Virus record (IMG/VR): IMGVR_UViG_3300035698_012980
Coordinates: 1 to 52,007 of that record
Strand: one strand, 5' to 3'
Origin: a virus
DNA length: 52,007 bases
Made by a program: the position numbers and the translations under genes. Numbering within the stretch: the stretch's first letter is position 1; every line of letters starts with the position of its first letter. Below are positions 38,944 to 47,370 of this stretch, piece after piece. The notes under the pieces were generated by a model. That model worked only from the letters and a program-made list of their open reading frames with translations, was not told the DNA's origin and searched no databases.

Positions 38944-40032
38944 ATGGCAAGAGCATGGCTTTTATCAGATACCCATATTGGGTGTCGTTCTAATTCTGTG
39001 CTATGGTTAAACATTATTGAAGATCACTTTTTTAAATTCTTTATTCCACTAATTAAAAAGGAATTTAAAGAAGGTGATATTTTAATACATTTAGGCGATT
39101 TGTTTGACAATAGACAAAGTATTAATTTAGCTGCACAGGATTTAGCAATTAGAATATTTGAAGAATTCTCAAAAATATTTACCGAGATTCATATACTAGT
39201 CGGTAATCACGACATAATGAGAAAAAATTCAAATGAAATATCATCGGTCGATTGTATTAAGTACATTCCACATGTTACAGTGCATAAAGAACCCACGGTA
39301 TTAACTTATGGAGATGTTAAGTGTTTACTTATGCCATGGCGTAAAGATGCCGAACATGAAAAAGATACTTTAAGTAAAGTAAAAGATAAAATCAATTATT
39401 TGTTTTGTCATACAGAAACACAAGGTATACAATTAAGTCCAAGTAAAAATTATTTAAACGAAGGTGGAAATAATTTAAGTACATTTAAACGGTTTGATCA
39501 AGTATATTCTGGTCATATTCATTATAGACAAGAAAAAGGAAACTTTATTTTCGTTGGTAATCCTTATCCAATGACTCGTTCAGATAGAGATAACAAAAAA
39601 GGTATATATTTAGTTGATTTTGAAAAGGGGCATCATAGATTTATCGAGAATGAGATATCTCCAACCTTTATTCGGTATTATATTAAGGAGATACTAGAGT
39701 TAAGAATGGAGGATCTATTAAAGGAAATAAAGGGTAATTTCGTAGATGTTTTTATACCATCTAACATTTTAGGTAAATATCATATTAATAAATTTATGGA
39801 TTTTCTTGAAGGACATGCAAAATTATTAGAACCTAGAATTTATGATGAAGAAAACCCCTTAGAATTTGGTGATACAGACATGTCTGATGTACAAGGGGAA
39901 TTTAATTTAATGAATATTTCTAAAGAATATATTAATGCTCTTAATTACGACGACGATCTAAAACAAAAACTTATCAAATCAGTATCAGAATTATATCAAC
40001 AAATATTAACTCTAACATATGAAAATAATTAG
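38944..40032 (+). CDS. gp47: Recombination endonuclease subunit gp47 (Mre11/SbcD-like)
   Basis: A 362-residue metallophosphoesterase with the expected motifs in order: LLSDTHIGCRS (~6-16), LIHLGDLFDNRQS (~47-59), HILVGNHDIMRK (~80-91), YLFCHTETQG (~152-161) and YSGHIHYRQEKG (~184-195). With gp46 it forms the Mre11-Rad50-like complex that resects ends for UvsX loading and degrades host DNA. The C-terminal region is unannotated. It overlaps gp46 by 14 bp, and starts exactly one base after the preceding stop. Confidence 0.9.
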   Translation: MARAWLLSDTHIGCRSNSVLWLNIIEDHFFKFFIPLIKKEFKEGDILIHLGDLFDNRQSINLAAQDLAIRIFEEFSKIFTEIHILVGNHDIMRKNSNEISSVDCIKYIPHVTVHKEPTVLTYGDVKCLLMPWRKDAEHEKDTLSKVKDKINYLFCHTETQGIQLSPSKNYLNEGGNNLSTFKRFDQVYSGHIHYRQEKGNFIFVGNPYPMTRSDRDNKKGIYLVDFEKGHHRFIENEISPTFIRYYIKEILELRMEDLLKEIKGNFVDVFIPSNILGKYHINKFMDFLEGHAKLLEPRIYDEENPLEFGDTDMSDVQGEFNLMNISKEYINALNYDDDLKQKLIKSVSELYQQILTLTYENN

Positions 40033-41686
40033 GTGCCAATTCAGAAACTTTGCAAGTTATGGAAATAAAATACAAGTTCTTGAATTTGATAAAGATATCG
40101 CTAGTTTATATTTAGTGCTTGCGCCAAACGGTGGGGGCAAAAGCACATTAGCAAAAGTTATAACATATTTATTATATGGTAGAGTAGACGGTTCTAATGT
40201 GCGAGATTTACCAAATAGAGTTAACAATAACTTGTGGGGAAAGATTAATCTCGAAAGTAAAGGTAATGAAATTGAAATAGAACGTGGTATTTCTCCAGGT
40301 ATGTTTACTGTTAAAATTAATGGTACAATGTATGATGTAGCTGGAAAATCAAATTTACAAGAATTCCTTGAAACTGAAATTTATGAACTTCCATATCATG
40401 TATTTAAAAATGCTATTATTTTATCAGTTAATGATTTTAAATCTTTTATAATAATGTCACCGTATGACAAGAAACAAATTATTGATAGAATTTTCGGGTT
40501 TTCTGTAATCAATCAAATGAGAGAATTGATAAAAGGTAAACGAAAATTAGTATTGGATGATATCCGAACTCTTGATGATGAAATTAGAACTCTTGACGAT
40601 TCTATAAAATCTGTTCTTGTTAAAATAGATCAATATGAAAAAGATTCTAAAGAAAAGGATACTGAAAAAATACGTGGTCTTAAAGAAAACTTAATCAAAC
40701 TTAATGATGTTCGTAAAAAATTAAAAATTGCGAATGATAAAACTAAAGATAAGATTAGTTTAAATGATGAGGAATACCAAAAAATGTCTCGAGAGAAAAA
40801 TGAAGTATATTCTGATATTAGTCATATTAAAAAAGGTTTAAGATTATATGAAAAGAATACATGCCCCACTTGTAATTCACAGTTAACTTCTAAATTTCAT
40901 AAAGATATTAAAAAAGAAAAGGAAGATTCATTAAAAACATTAAATGAAAAGTATACAAGCATTACTGAAACTGTTTCAATTATAAGTAATAATTTAAGTA
41001 CAATAAGAGATCAGGGTAGACAGATACATACCAAGTTTGGTGAACTTGAAGTTAAAATGGAATCATTAAAAAATGAGTTGATTAAATTAGCTAAAACAGA
41101 TAAAACTTCTTCTAATCATTTAACAGAACTTATTAAAGAATTTAAAGAAAAAGAAAATATTAAAGTTGATTCTAAATTAAAAAGGTCAGGTGAAGACTAT
41201 TATTTAACTATTCTTGAAAATATTATGGGGGATGATGGAATAAAGAATTTAGCAGTAAGATCGATTTTACCATCATTTAATAATTATATTTTATTAATGG
41301 GTAAAGAAATGAATATTCCATTTGGTATAAAATTTGATGATAAGTTTAATTGTACCATTTATCATTTGGGACAAGAAATTAATGCTAAGACTTTAAGCAC
41401 TGGTGAAAGAAAGAAAATTGATTTTGTAATTATTATGGCATTAATAAAAATGATTAAGATTCGATTTTCAAGTCTTAACATATTATTTTTAGATGAAATC
41501 TTTAGTTCAGTTGATGCTGCTGGTGTATATCATATTATACAAATTCTACATAAGACTATAATCGACATTGGGTTAAATACATTTGTCATAAATCATTCCG
41601 TGCTTCCTAGTGAATATTTTGATAAACAAATAGAAATTTCAAAAGATTCAGGATTTTCTGAATTTGTAATTGAAACTATTAAATAA
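40019..41686 (+). CDS. gp46: Recombination endonuclease subunit gp46 (Rad50/SbcC-like ATPase)
   Basis: A 555-residue ABC-type ATPase. N-terminal Walker A is LAPNGGGKSTLAKVITYLLY (~34-53). Two coiled-coil arms (~170-280 and ~295-380) flank a zinc hook TCPTCNSQLTS (~281-291). The ABC signature LSTGERKKIDFVI (~460-472) and Walker B NILFLDEIFSSVDAAG (~485-500) follow, with the D-loop, then a switch His in VINHSVLPSE. It dimerises through the hook and bridges DNA ends with gp47. Start overlaps gp47 by 14 bp, which sets a fixed stoichiometry by coupled translation. Confidence 0.9.
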   Translation: MKIIRCQFRNFASYGNKIQVLEFDKDIASLYLVLAPNGGGKSTLAKVITYLLYGRVDGSNVRDLPNRVNNNLWGKINLESKGNEIEIERGISPGMFTVKINGTMYDVAGKSNLQEFLETEIYELPYHVFKNAIILSVNDFKSFIIMSPYDKKQIIDRIFGFSVINQMRELIKGKRKLVLDDIRTLDDEIRTLDDSIKSVLVKIDQYEKDSKEKDTEKIRGLKENLIKLNDVRKKLKIANDKTKDKISLNDEEYQKMSREKNEVYSDISHIKKGLRLYEKNTCPTCNSQLTSKFHKDIKKEKEDSLKTLNEKYTSITETVSIISNNLSTIRDQGRQIHTKFGELEVKMESLKNELIKLAKTDKTSSNHLTELIKEFKEKENIKVDSKLKRSGEDYYLTILENIMGDDGIKNLAVRSILPSFNNYILLMGKEMNIPFGIKFDDKFNCTIYHLGQEINAKTLSTGERKKIDFVIIMALIKMIKIRFSSLNILFLDEIFSSVDAAGVYHIIQILHKTIIDIGLNTFVINHSVLPSEYFDKQIEISKDSGFSEFVIETIK

Positions 41687-41707
41687 ATATAATAAATGAT
41701 AGTATAA

Positions 41708-42661
41708 ATGTCAAGTTATAATCAAGAATATAATCGTGATAATACGATATTAAGATATGTCACTGTGGCTTTATTAGCAGAACTTTATAATAAAGTATAT
41801 TATTATAATCAAATCGATGAGGATACATCTAAAAAAATTAATATTCCTTTCTTATATTCAATTACAGGTAATGAACGTTTTTTACAAGATAATTTTTTGT
41901 ATGATACCGAAGAAGCAGGTAAGGCAATAGGAAATTATGAAAAAGTACCTCGAGGAATAGTTCAACTTACTTCAATAGGTATAGATTCTAGCAGTCAAAC
42001 GAATAAATTTATTAGAGCTGAGTTTGTTAGAGAATGGAATGGCGTTTTAAAACCATTTTCATTAGAAACTAATTTCTTGCCATTAACATTAGGATTTGAT
42101 ATTACTTTAGTATGTTCAAATAATATTGAAATGTTAAAAGCAACAGAATCCGTAATTAGCAAATTATATAAATCAACAATATTTAGTGTCGATCTTGGTA
42201 TGATGCGAGTACAAGCAAGTATGGCAATACCTGAAGATTTTTCTCATGAAAAACTTTTTGAATTTGCGTTAAGTGATAAAAAAGAATTTAATGTTACATT
42301 TAATATTGAAGTTAATTCATTCATGCCAGTATTTGAAAATGGAATACTTTTATCAGAAATAAATGAATTAACTAAAGCTTCCATAGAACATAATCCTGAT
42401 TCAATAGGAGTTGGATTATTTAGAAGTAATTCAAATGGTGATATTGGAATATATTTTGGTGGTGTATTACAGGAAATTGATTATTCTGTTAAAAATATTC
42501 TTCGTATGCCAATTAAAAATATGTTATCAAATCAAACATATGTATCTCCTGATACTTTAAAAGCTGATAGTGTCTATTTAGATAGCGATATCACATCAGA
42601 AGTAAAGGATGAAGAAGATGAAAATAGTAAAACTTTCAGGAATGATGACAACAATGAATAA
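41708..42661 (+). CDS. Putative T4 gp15-like tail completion/sheath stabiliser protein
   Basis: A 317-residue protein. By eye its order of segments (ILRYVTVALLAELYNKVYYY near the N terminus, a KINIPFLYS strand, VPRGIVQLTSIGID at ~78, LPLTLGFDITLVCSNNIEML at ~127, and FNVTFNIEVNSFMPV at ~190) parallels T4 gp15, in which a similar strand-helix pattern forms the ring that caps the tail sheath. The C-terminal ~40 residues are acidic and disordered. It is separated from gp46 by 21 bp and lies before the head-gene block. Homology is weak; another neck or baseplate protein is possible. Confidence 0.45.
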   Translation: MSSYNQEYNRDNTILRYVTVALLAELYNKVYYYNQIDEDTSKKINIPFLYSITGNERFLQDNFLYDTEEAGKAIGNYEKVPRGIVQLTSIGIDSSSQTNKFIRAEFVREWNGVLKPFSLETNFLPLTLGFDITLVCSNNIEMLKATESVISKLYKSTIFSVDLGMMRVQASMAIPEDFSHEKLFEFALSDKKEFNVTFNIEVNSFMPVFENGILLSEINELTKASIEHNPDSIGVGLFRSNSNGDIGIYFGGVLQEIDYSVKNILRMPIKNMLSNQTYVSPDTLKADSVYLDSDITSEVKDEEDENSKTFRNDDNNE

Positions 42662-42705
42662 ACTTTAACTTTTAGAATATATAAAACAAATAAATTTACT
42701 TAACT

Positions 42706-44598
42706 ATGAATAAGAGAGTTAATGAAGAACAAACTCAAGTTAATGTGGACGGATCTATTAACAAACAATTTGGTGTTAATACGAATGCTCCATATCTTAA
42801 TTCACCACCACAACAACTAATTGATTTAGTTAATACATTCAAAAAGTCAGGCGATAAGACTGTAATGAATAGTAAAGCTGAAATTATAAAAGGCGGCGGA
42901 TTATCAGATGCTCAAATACTTGCAATTTTAGTAGGTATGGGAACTCCACAACAATTAGCATTATCTGCGATTAATTTTGTTAATATATTAGATAAAGCAA
43001 CTAACGAAAATATTGAAAAAAAATATAATAAAATGAAGTTTACAATTACGGAACTATATCAAAATGTTATGACCGGCATAGATAACTTAAAAGAAATGAG
43101 CTCTGATAGCTCTAGGCTTTCATATTCTGCTAAAACTGCAACAAAAGTTTTAGAAGAAGCTTTAAAATTATTTCCACAAGAATTTTATCAAGCATTTATT
43201 GCATTAGATGAAGACGCAAAAGGCGATGTTGCTAATAACGAGCGTTTAGCTAAAATAAATCCAAATTTAAAATTCAAAATTGCAAGAAGTATTTTTGAAG
43301 GTTTATCACAACACAATTGGATTGATCCTGTTATAGTGTTAAGAAATTACATTACTGAAATGTATAAATCTTCGACATTAGAATTTAGCATCAGTGAAGC
43401 TATCCAAAGAAATTCTACACAAAACAACCCAATGTTTAAATCTCTTGTTACTGATCTTACTGGAGTTTTAAATGAAAGTGATGTTAAAGTAGCATTTAAA
43501 GATATTTCTACAAAACACCAGTGGTCAAAAGATGTTAAATATATCTTAAATGAAATGGCAATTGCAGATAATAAAGCAGTTAAAAACGAATTTACTAAAG
43601 TTATACCTACATTATCTCCGGTTATTGTAGCTGAAAGTGGTGTATGTTTCCATCTTAATGGAAAAAATTATTTAATGACTGATAATAAAATTACCGAAAG
43701 TAAAGTAGAAGATCAAAGATTTTATAATGTACTCGAAGGTCTTAAATTATTTAAGCGTATAAATGAAACATTAGTAATTTATGGAAAAGATTCAAAACTT
43801 TTAGAATATAATTTTAATAGTGGCAAATTAACATTAGGTAAAATTGATTTAACTGAAACTAAACCTGAAAAACTTAAAGAATCATTATTATCATCTAATT
43901 TCTTTGGATTTAGAGATGTATATAAAGCTGATACTGTTGTACAATTCTTTGAAAGTGCAGATTTACTTTATGAAATGGATAACTTTACAAATATTCAATC
44001 AACAGAATTTTTAAATCTTTTATTAACTGTTATTTCTGTAGACGAAGGTGTATGGGTTAATTCAATCAACGGTGGAATGAAACTTAATGAAATGAAGTTT
44101 TATGAATCAGCAACTGAAGCACAGAAATTTATACAAGAATTTATTAAGTATGATGCTAGTAAAATTTTAGCTGAACAATTAGCAGTTGAAGGTAATGATA
44201 AAGCATTAATAGAAAAACAAAGAGAAGCTCTTAATGATAAGATATCATTCTTAGAAGAAAAGAAAACTGAAATAACTACTGCGATTAAAAAAATTGGTGA
44301 ATCTGAAGAATTAACAGAAGCATTAAATTTGATTAATACTGAAATTAGCAAATTTGAAAAGGAAATACAAGAAACGTTTTCAATCACGGAAAAAAAAAGT
44401 AAAAAAAATTACTTAGATGACGGATATGTTGAAGGAACTGTTAATGTAAACGGAAATGGTCTTAAAAAAGGCGATGAAGTTTTAGTTAATGCTGAAGAAT
44501 ATACTTCTTTTGGTGAAGATGATCTTTTAAACGTGATTAATCCTAAAACAGATAAGGCTACTGTAATACCAAAGGGCGATGTTAAAGTATCAATGTAA
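42706..44598 (+). CDS. Large hypothetical protein, 630 aa, possibly virion-associated
   Basis: A 630-residue mostly helical protein I do not recognise. N-terminal ~60 residues are polar, followed by helices (LSDAQILAILVGMGTPQQLA, ~65), a long charged helix and coiled coil (~495-570: EKQREALNDKISFLEEKKTE), and a C-terminal small beta domain with KKGDEVLVNAEEY and VIPKGDV, resembling an SH3/KOW barrel. No signal peptide or membrane segment. Position between a gp15-like gene and a terminator and before gp55/gp4 suggests a structural or morphogenesis role, possibly internal to the head or tail. Confidence 0.5.
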   Translation: MNKRVNEEQTQVNVDGSINKQFGVNTNAPYLNSPPQQLIDLVNTFKKSGDKTVMNSKAEIIKGGGLSDAQILAILVGMGTPQQLALSAINFVNILDKATNENIEKKYNKMKFTITELYQNVMTGIDNLKEMSSDSSRLSYSAKTATKVLEEALKLFPQEFYQAFIALDEDAKGDVANNERLAKINPNLKFKIARSIFEGLSQHNWIDPVIVLRNYITEMYKSSTLEFSISEAIQRNSTQNNPMFKSLVTDLTGVLNESDVKVAFKDISTKHQWSKDVKYILNEMAIADNKAVKNEFTKVIPTLSPVIVAESGVCFHLNGKNYLMTDNKITESKVEDQRFYNVLEGLKLFKRINETLVIYGKDSKLLEYNFNSGKLTLGKIDLTETKPEKLKESLLSSNFFGFRDVYKADTVVQFFESADLLYEMDNFTNIQSTEFLNLLLTVISVDEGVWVNSINGGMKLNEMKFYESATEAQKFIQEFIKYDASKILAEQLAVEGNDKALIEKQREALNDKISFLEEKKTEITTAIKKIGESEELTEALNLINTEISKFEKEIQETFSITEKKSKKNYLDDGYVEGTVNVNGNGLKKGDEVLVNAEEYTSFGEDDLLNVINPKTDKATVIPKGDVKVSM

Positions 44599-44616
44599 TT
44601 ATTTTTAAGAATATTT

Positions 44617-44648
44617 AAGGCTGGATTTAAAACATCCGGCTTTTTTTT
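44617..44648 (+). terminator. Intrinsic terminator after 630-aa gene
   Basis: Stem AAGGCTGGAT / ATCCGGCTTT (ten pairs with two G-U wobbles) with a 7-nt loop, followed by T8. Ends the gp46/47 transcription unit before gp55. Confidence 0.85.
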
Positions 44649-44675
44649 GTATATAAAAATAAATGGTTACACAAA

Positions 44676-45041
44676 ATGGCACGAAAAAGAAATTACTTAA
44701 ATAATCGAGATCTCTTAGAACAAATTAGAATCTCAAAGGAAAATGATGAATTAACACCGAAGGCATTAGAATTCTTAATGTTATTAGCTGATAAATGTTC
44801 AAGAAAATTAAGTTACAATAATCCTAAAGATAGAGAAGATTGTATAGCATTTGCATACATGGATCTTTATAGATATTGGAGAAACTTTAATCTTGCGAAA
44901 AGCTCAAATGCATTTGCATACTTTACTGAAATAGCAAAAAGAGGTTTTGCTAAAGGGTGGAATAAATTACATCCTAAGAAATATCATGGCACAGTTTCTA
45001 TTAATGGTAGCGCTGATAGTGACGGTATCTATACAATATAA
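44676..45041 (+). CDS. gp55: Late-transcription sigma factor, T4 gp55-like
   Basis: A 121-residue protein resembling T4 gp55 in its conserved middle: NYLNNRDLLEQIR (gp55 has YVNNKELLQAI), LADKCSRKLSYNN and DCIAFAYMDLYRYWRNFNL, which correspond to the -10-recognising region-2 helices, then AFAYFTEIAKRGFAKGWNKL. In T4 gp55 directs RNA polymerase to TATAAATA late promoters and is activated by the sliding clamp through gp33. This version is shorter than T4's 185 residues because the C-terminal clamp-binding tail is not visible. It has a short leader after the terminator. Many late genes here have TATAAAT-like boxes. Confidence 0.75.
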   Translation: MARKRNYLNNRDLLEQIRISKENDELTPKALEFLMLLADKCSRKLSYNNPKDREDCIAFAYMDLYRYWRNFNLAKSSNAFAYFTEIAKRGFAKGWNKLHPKKYHGTVSINGSADSDGIYTI

Positions 45042-45047
45042 TGTTAA

Positions 45048-45524
45048 ATGGACATTAAGAAATTAAAACCAACTCATAAAACCGGGTATCGTCAAGGGTA
45101 CTATAAACCAATATTTCCTGATAAATATATGAATAATGCTCCTATTATCTATAGGAGCAGTTGGGAAAGAAAGTTTTGTCGTTGGTGCGATTTAAATGAA
45201 AATGTTATAGGTTGGTTATCTGAACCATTTCCTATAAAGTATTATAACCGTTTAGATAAAAAATATCATGATTATTTTCCTGATTTTTATTTTAAGATAG
45301 ATAAGGATGGTATAATTGAACATTATCTAGTTGAAGTAAAACCGAAAGCACAACTACAAAAACCTAAAGTACCTAAACGAAAAACACCAAAGTCTTTAAA
45401 GAATTATAAACTCGGTTGTGAAACTTATGTAAGAAATTTATGTAAGACTGAAGCATTAAATAATGTAGCTAAAAAAAGAAATTATAAAGTTATGTTAGTT
45501 ACAGAAGATTCAAAATTATTTTAA
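45048..45524 (+). CDS. gp4: Head completion protein, T4 gp4-like (PD-(D/E)XK fold)
   Basis: A 158-residue protein closely matching T4 gp4. YRSSWERKFCRWCDLNENVI (~36-55), GWLSEPFPIKYYN, YFPDFYFKIDKDG (~80-92) and HYLVEVKPKAQ (~97-107) follow the T4 order. The E, PD and ExK residues form an endonuclease-like active site. gp4 (50/65) finishes DNA-filled heads before tail joining. The gene lies 6 bp after gp55 and 3 bp before the next gene. Confidence 0.85.
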   Translation: MDIKKLKPTHKTGYRQGYYKPIFPDKYMNNAPIIYRSSWERKFCRWCDLNENVIGWLSEPFPIKYYNRLDKKYHDYFPDFYFKIDKDGIIEHYLVEVKPKAQLQKPKVPKRKTPKSLKNYKLGCETYVRNLCKTEALNNVAKKRNYKVMLVTEDSKLF

Positions 45525-45527
45525 ATA

Positions 45528-46100
45528 ATGATAACTGGAAATTTTAATACTGACTTAAACATATTCTTACAAGGAAATCGCGGTAGAACGGGTGCTTCTA
45601 AAAAATCTGATATTTTACTAAAGACTATAGGTGAAGTTAGTAGGGGACCTTTAGATTTTGGTAAAATGTATTCGTTTAGATATTTTACGCCCGATGAAAA
45701 ATTTTATGATACTTACCCAATAGTTATTGGATTAGGTAGACTTCCAAACGGAAATCAAATAGGTATTAATCTTCATTATATTCCATATGAAGCTAGAATT
45801 AATTTTATATCTGATATTGTTAAATCATTTGATTCTTTTTTCAAACTTCAAATAAAATTCAATTATGGAAAACCAAATATTCAAAGTTTTAATAAAAATT
45901 TTAATTATGAAGCTGTAACTCATTCATTAGGGTTGCGATATAATTTAAAATATGCTTTACATCAATATAAAATGAATCGAATTAGATATCCTAGATCATT
46001 AGGATATGAGAATTGGTTTATTGCTGCCGTTAATAATGAAAACTATTACTTTGGTGGTAATATTAATCAGGCACAAGAATTATATTATAAGAATATATAA
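45528..46100 (+). CDS. Conserved T4-like virion/morphogenesis protein (unassigned)
   Basis: A 190-residue protein with a recurrent T4-phage motif: FYDTYPIVIGLGRLPNGNQI, then GINLHYIPYEARI (~65-97), and NLKYALHQYKMNRIRYPRSL (~138-157). Similar D-x-x-P...N-x-H-Y-x-P strings occur in T4-like phage proteins encoded next to head and baseplate genes, but I cannot assign a T4 gene number; gp53 and gp2 were considered and do not fit clearly. Its final codons and stop lie inside a 14-bp repeat that also occurs at the far end of the TnpB element. Confidence 0.6.
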   Translation: MITGNFNTDLNIFLQGNRGRTGASKKSDILLKTIGEVSRGPLDFGKMYSFRYFTPDEKFYDTYPIVIGLGRLPNGNQIGINLHYIPYEARINFISDIVKSFDSFFKLQIKFNYGKPNIQSFNKNFNYEAVTHSLGLRYNLKYALHQYKMNRIRYPRSLGYENWFIAAVNNENYYFGGNINQAQELYYKNI

Positions 46101-46107
46101 ATAACAA
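46094..46107 (+). repeat. Left 14-bp direct repeat flanking TnpB
   Basis: TATATAAATAACAA, identical to 47343-47356. It contains the TATAAATA late-promoter motif and the stop of the previous gene, and marks the left edge of the TnpB insertion. Confidence 0.85.
46096..46103 (+). promoter_or_regulatory. TATAAATA motif before tnpB
   Basis: Exact T4-late consensus inside the 14-bp repeat, just upstream of the tnpB frame at 46107; the same motif stands before the portal gene at 47345. Confidence 0.35.
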
Positions 46108-46451
46108 TGGTGTTTTTGATACAAAATGAATATATAATATATAAAATATTAATGATAAGAACATCTAAACATACATTATGTTATGCAAACCGTAACAAGA
46201 TTGATGTTTTAGATTCTTTATATTCTGACTACAAAGAGTTACTTCAACATTATATTCAAATGATTTTAAAGGAACACTTACCAATGAGATTGTTTCTTTC
46301 TAGTAAAGATCTTCCAGATGTAAACGCTATTACACATTCTCAATGGAAACAAATCGCATATAAACAGGCAAGTGAAAATGTTAAATCTTTAATTAAAAAA
46401 TCAAAAATAAAACATATAAAAGATACAAGTATTTATATTCAACTTGTATGA
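46107..46451 (+). pseudogene. tnpB: TnpB N-terminal part (frameshifted)
   Basis: 114 codons containing the N-terminal OrfB-type helices: MIRTSKHTLCYANRNKIDVL (a better start is ATG 46152, which makes MIRTSKH the N terminus), KELLQHYIQMILKEH and QWKQIAYKQASENVKSLIKK. This region recognises RNA and DNA in TnpB. After IKHIKD the frame is wrong: adding one A to an AAAA run (near 46420-46426) rejoins the next frame as IKRYKYLYSTCMKNNIHKSF, which is normal TnpB sequence. So the break is a one-base deletion or error. Confidence 0.7.
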
Positions 46452-46885
46452 AAAATAATATACATAAATCATTTACAAATAGACGATTTAAAGATCTTAA
46501 TGTAAACTATATTAAACGAATTCCAAATATTAACATACAAAATTTGTCTATACCTATAGATAATCGTTTATTTGACATTAAGAAAGAAGGTTCTTTTGAT
46601 GAATTTATAAGAATTAAATCTCCTTATTTTAAGAGAAAGGGAAGAGCTATAACTATTAATGTACCTTTAAAATATCATAGACAAAGCAATAAGTTTTTAA
46701 ATAACAATTGGATAAGAAAGAACACAATACAATTAAAGAAAATTAAAAATAATTTTTATTTGAATATTTTTTGGGAACGTCCTAATGTTATAAAGAACGA
46801 AGTGACAACTGTAATAGGTATAGATGTTGGATATAAAAAACTTATTTCTAGTTCGAATGGTGTACATTATGGGCAAGAATTATAG
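46448..46885 (+). pseudogene. tnpB: TnpB central part (RuvC-I region, frameshifted)
   Basis: 145 codons in the next frame, overlapping the previous frame by 4 bp. It holds the wedge and RuvC-I parts: HKSFTNRRFKDLN, DEFIRIKSPYFKRKGRAITI and VIGIDVGYKKLISSSNGVHY with the catalytic Asp of RuvC-I (~124-143). The frame ends at TAG (46883-46885). Deleting one G of the GGG at 46870-46872 joins it to the third frame as YGKNYSVYNKISRKKQGSKK, the expected sequence. Confidence 0.7.
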
Positions 46886-47342
46886 TGTTTATAATAAGAT
46901 AAGCAGAAAGAAGCAAGGAAGTAAAAAGTTTAAACGTGCTTTAATAGAAAGAAATGAATTAATTAATTTTTATGTAAAACAATTTATAGAATTAGAACAA
47001 CCTGATGAGGTTATAATAGAAGCTTTAAAAAATGTTAAGTATAAATCATCAGGTAAAATATATAATAAAATAATGAACAAATTGCAACGTTGGTCATATG
47101 ATCGTACGTTTAATAAGTTAGAACAATTATCTGAAAGTAAAGGTTTTACAATTAAGAAAATTAATCCTGCTTATACAAGTCAAACTTGTTCAAAATGTGG
47201 TAACATTTGTAAAGAAAGCCGTAATGGCGAAATGTACGAATGTATAAAATGTGGTATAATTATTGATGCGGATTATAATGCAGCGATAAATATATTACAG
47301 AGAGGAGTATATGGTCCCTCTTCCACAAAAACAAAATGTAAT

Positions 47343-47356
47343 TATATAAATAACAA
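47343..47356 (+). repeat. Right 14-bp direct repeat flanking TnpB
   Basis: TATATAAATAACAA, identical to 46094-46107. It overlaps the end of tnpB and lies 14 bp before the portal ATG. Confidence 0.85.
47345..47352 (+). promoter_or_regulatory. T4-late-like motif TATAAATA before portal gene
   Basis: Exact late consensus 19-26 nt before the gp20 ATG at 47371, inside the right 14-bp repeat. Good position for a late promoter read by the gp55-like factor. Confidence 0.5.
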
Positions 47357-47370
47357 AATATAACTAAATT

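Larger units (their letters stand above)
46094..47356 (+). mobile_element. TnpB-only element (IS200/IS605 type, degenerate)
   Basis: A ~1.26-kb segment between 14-bp direct repeats (46094-46107 and 47343-47356) that contains only a broken tnpB, with no tnpA transposase. Removing one repeat plus the segment would leave the upstream gene directly before the portal. TnpB proteins are RNA-guided nucleases that use a guide from the element's 3' end. Here the portal gene starts 7 bp after tnpB, leaving little room for a normal omega RNA unless it overlaps the coding end. IS605 insertions do not normally create target duplications, so the repeats suggest a different route of entry. Confidence 0.7.
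46824..47363 (+). pseudogene. tnpB: TnpB C-terminal part (RuvC-II/III and zinc finger)
   Basis: 179 codons of which the first ~16 are out of frame with TnpB; real homology starts at GKNYSVYNKISRKKQGSKKF. It carries RuvC-II (EVIIEALKNVK, Glu ~72), a bridge-like RWSYDRTFNKLEQL, a four-Cys finger (TCSKCGNICKES ... MYECIKCGI, ~137-162) and RuvC-III IDADYNAAINILQRG with catalytic Asp. The last codons (NYINNKI) are written by the right copy of the 14-bp repeat. All three catalytic positions are intact across frames, so a repaired gene would encode a complete TnpB nuclease. Confidence 0.75.

Noticed and set aside
45528-46100. T4 gp53 (baseplate wedge) because it follows gp4 as in T4
   Set aside because: Length is similar, but the sequence lacks the gp53 pattern I know (LYWVLLMCN-type block); left unassigned.
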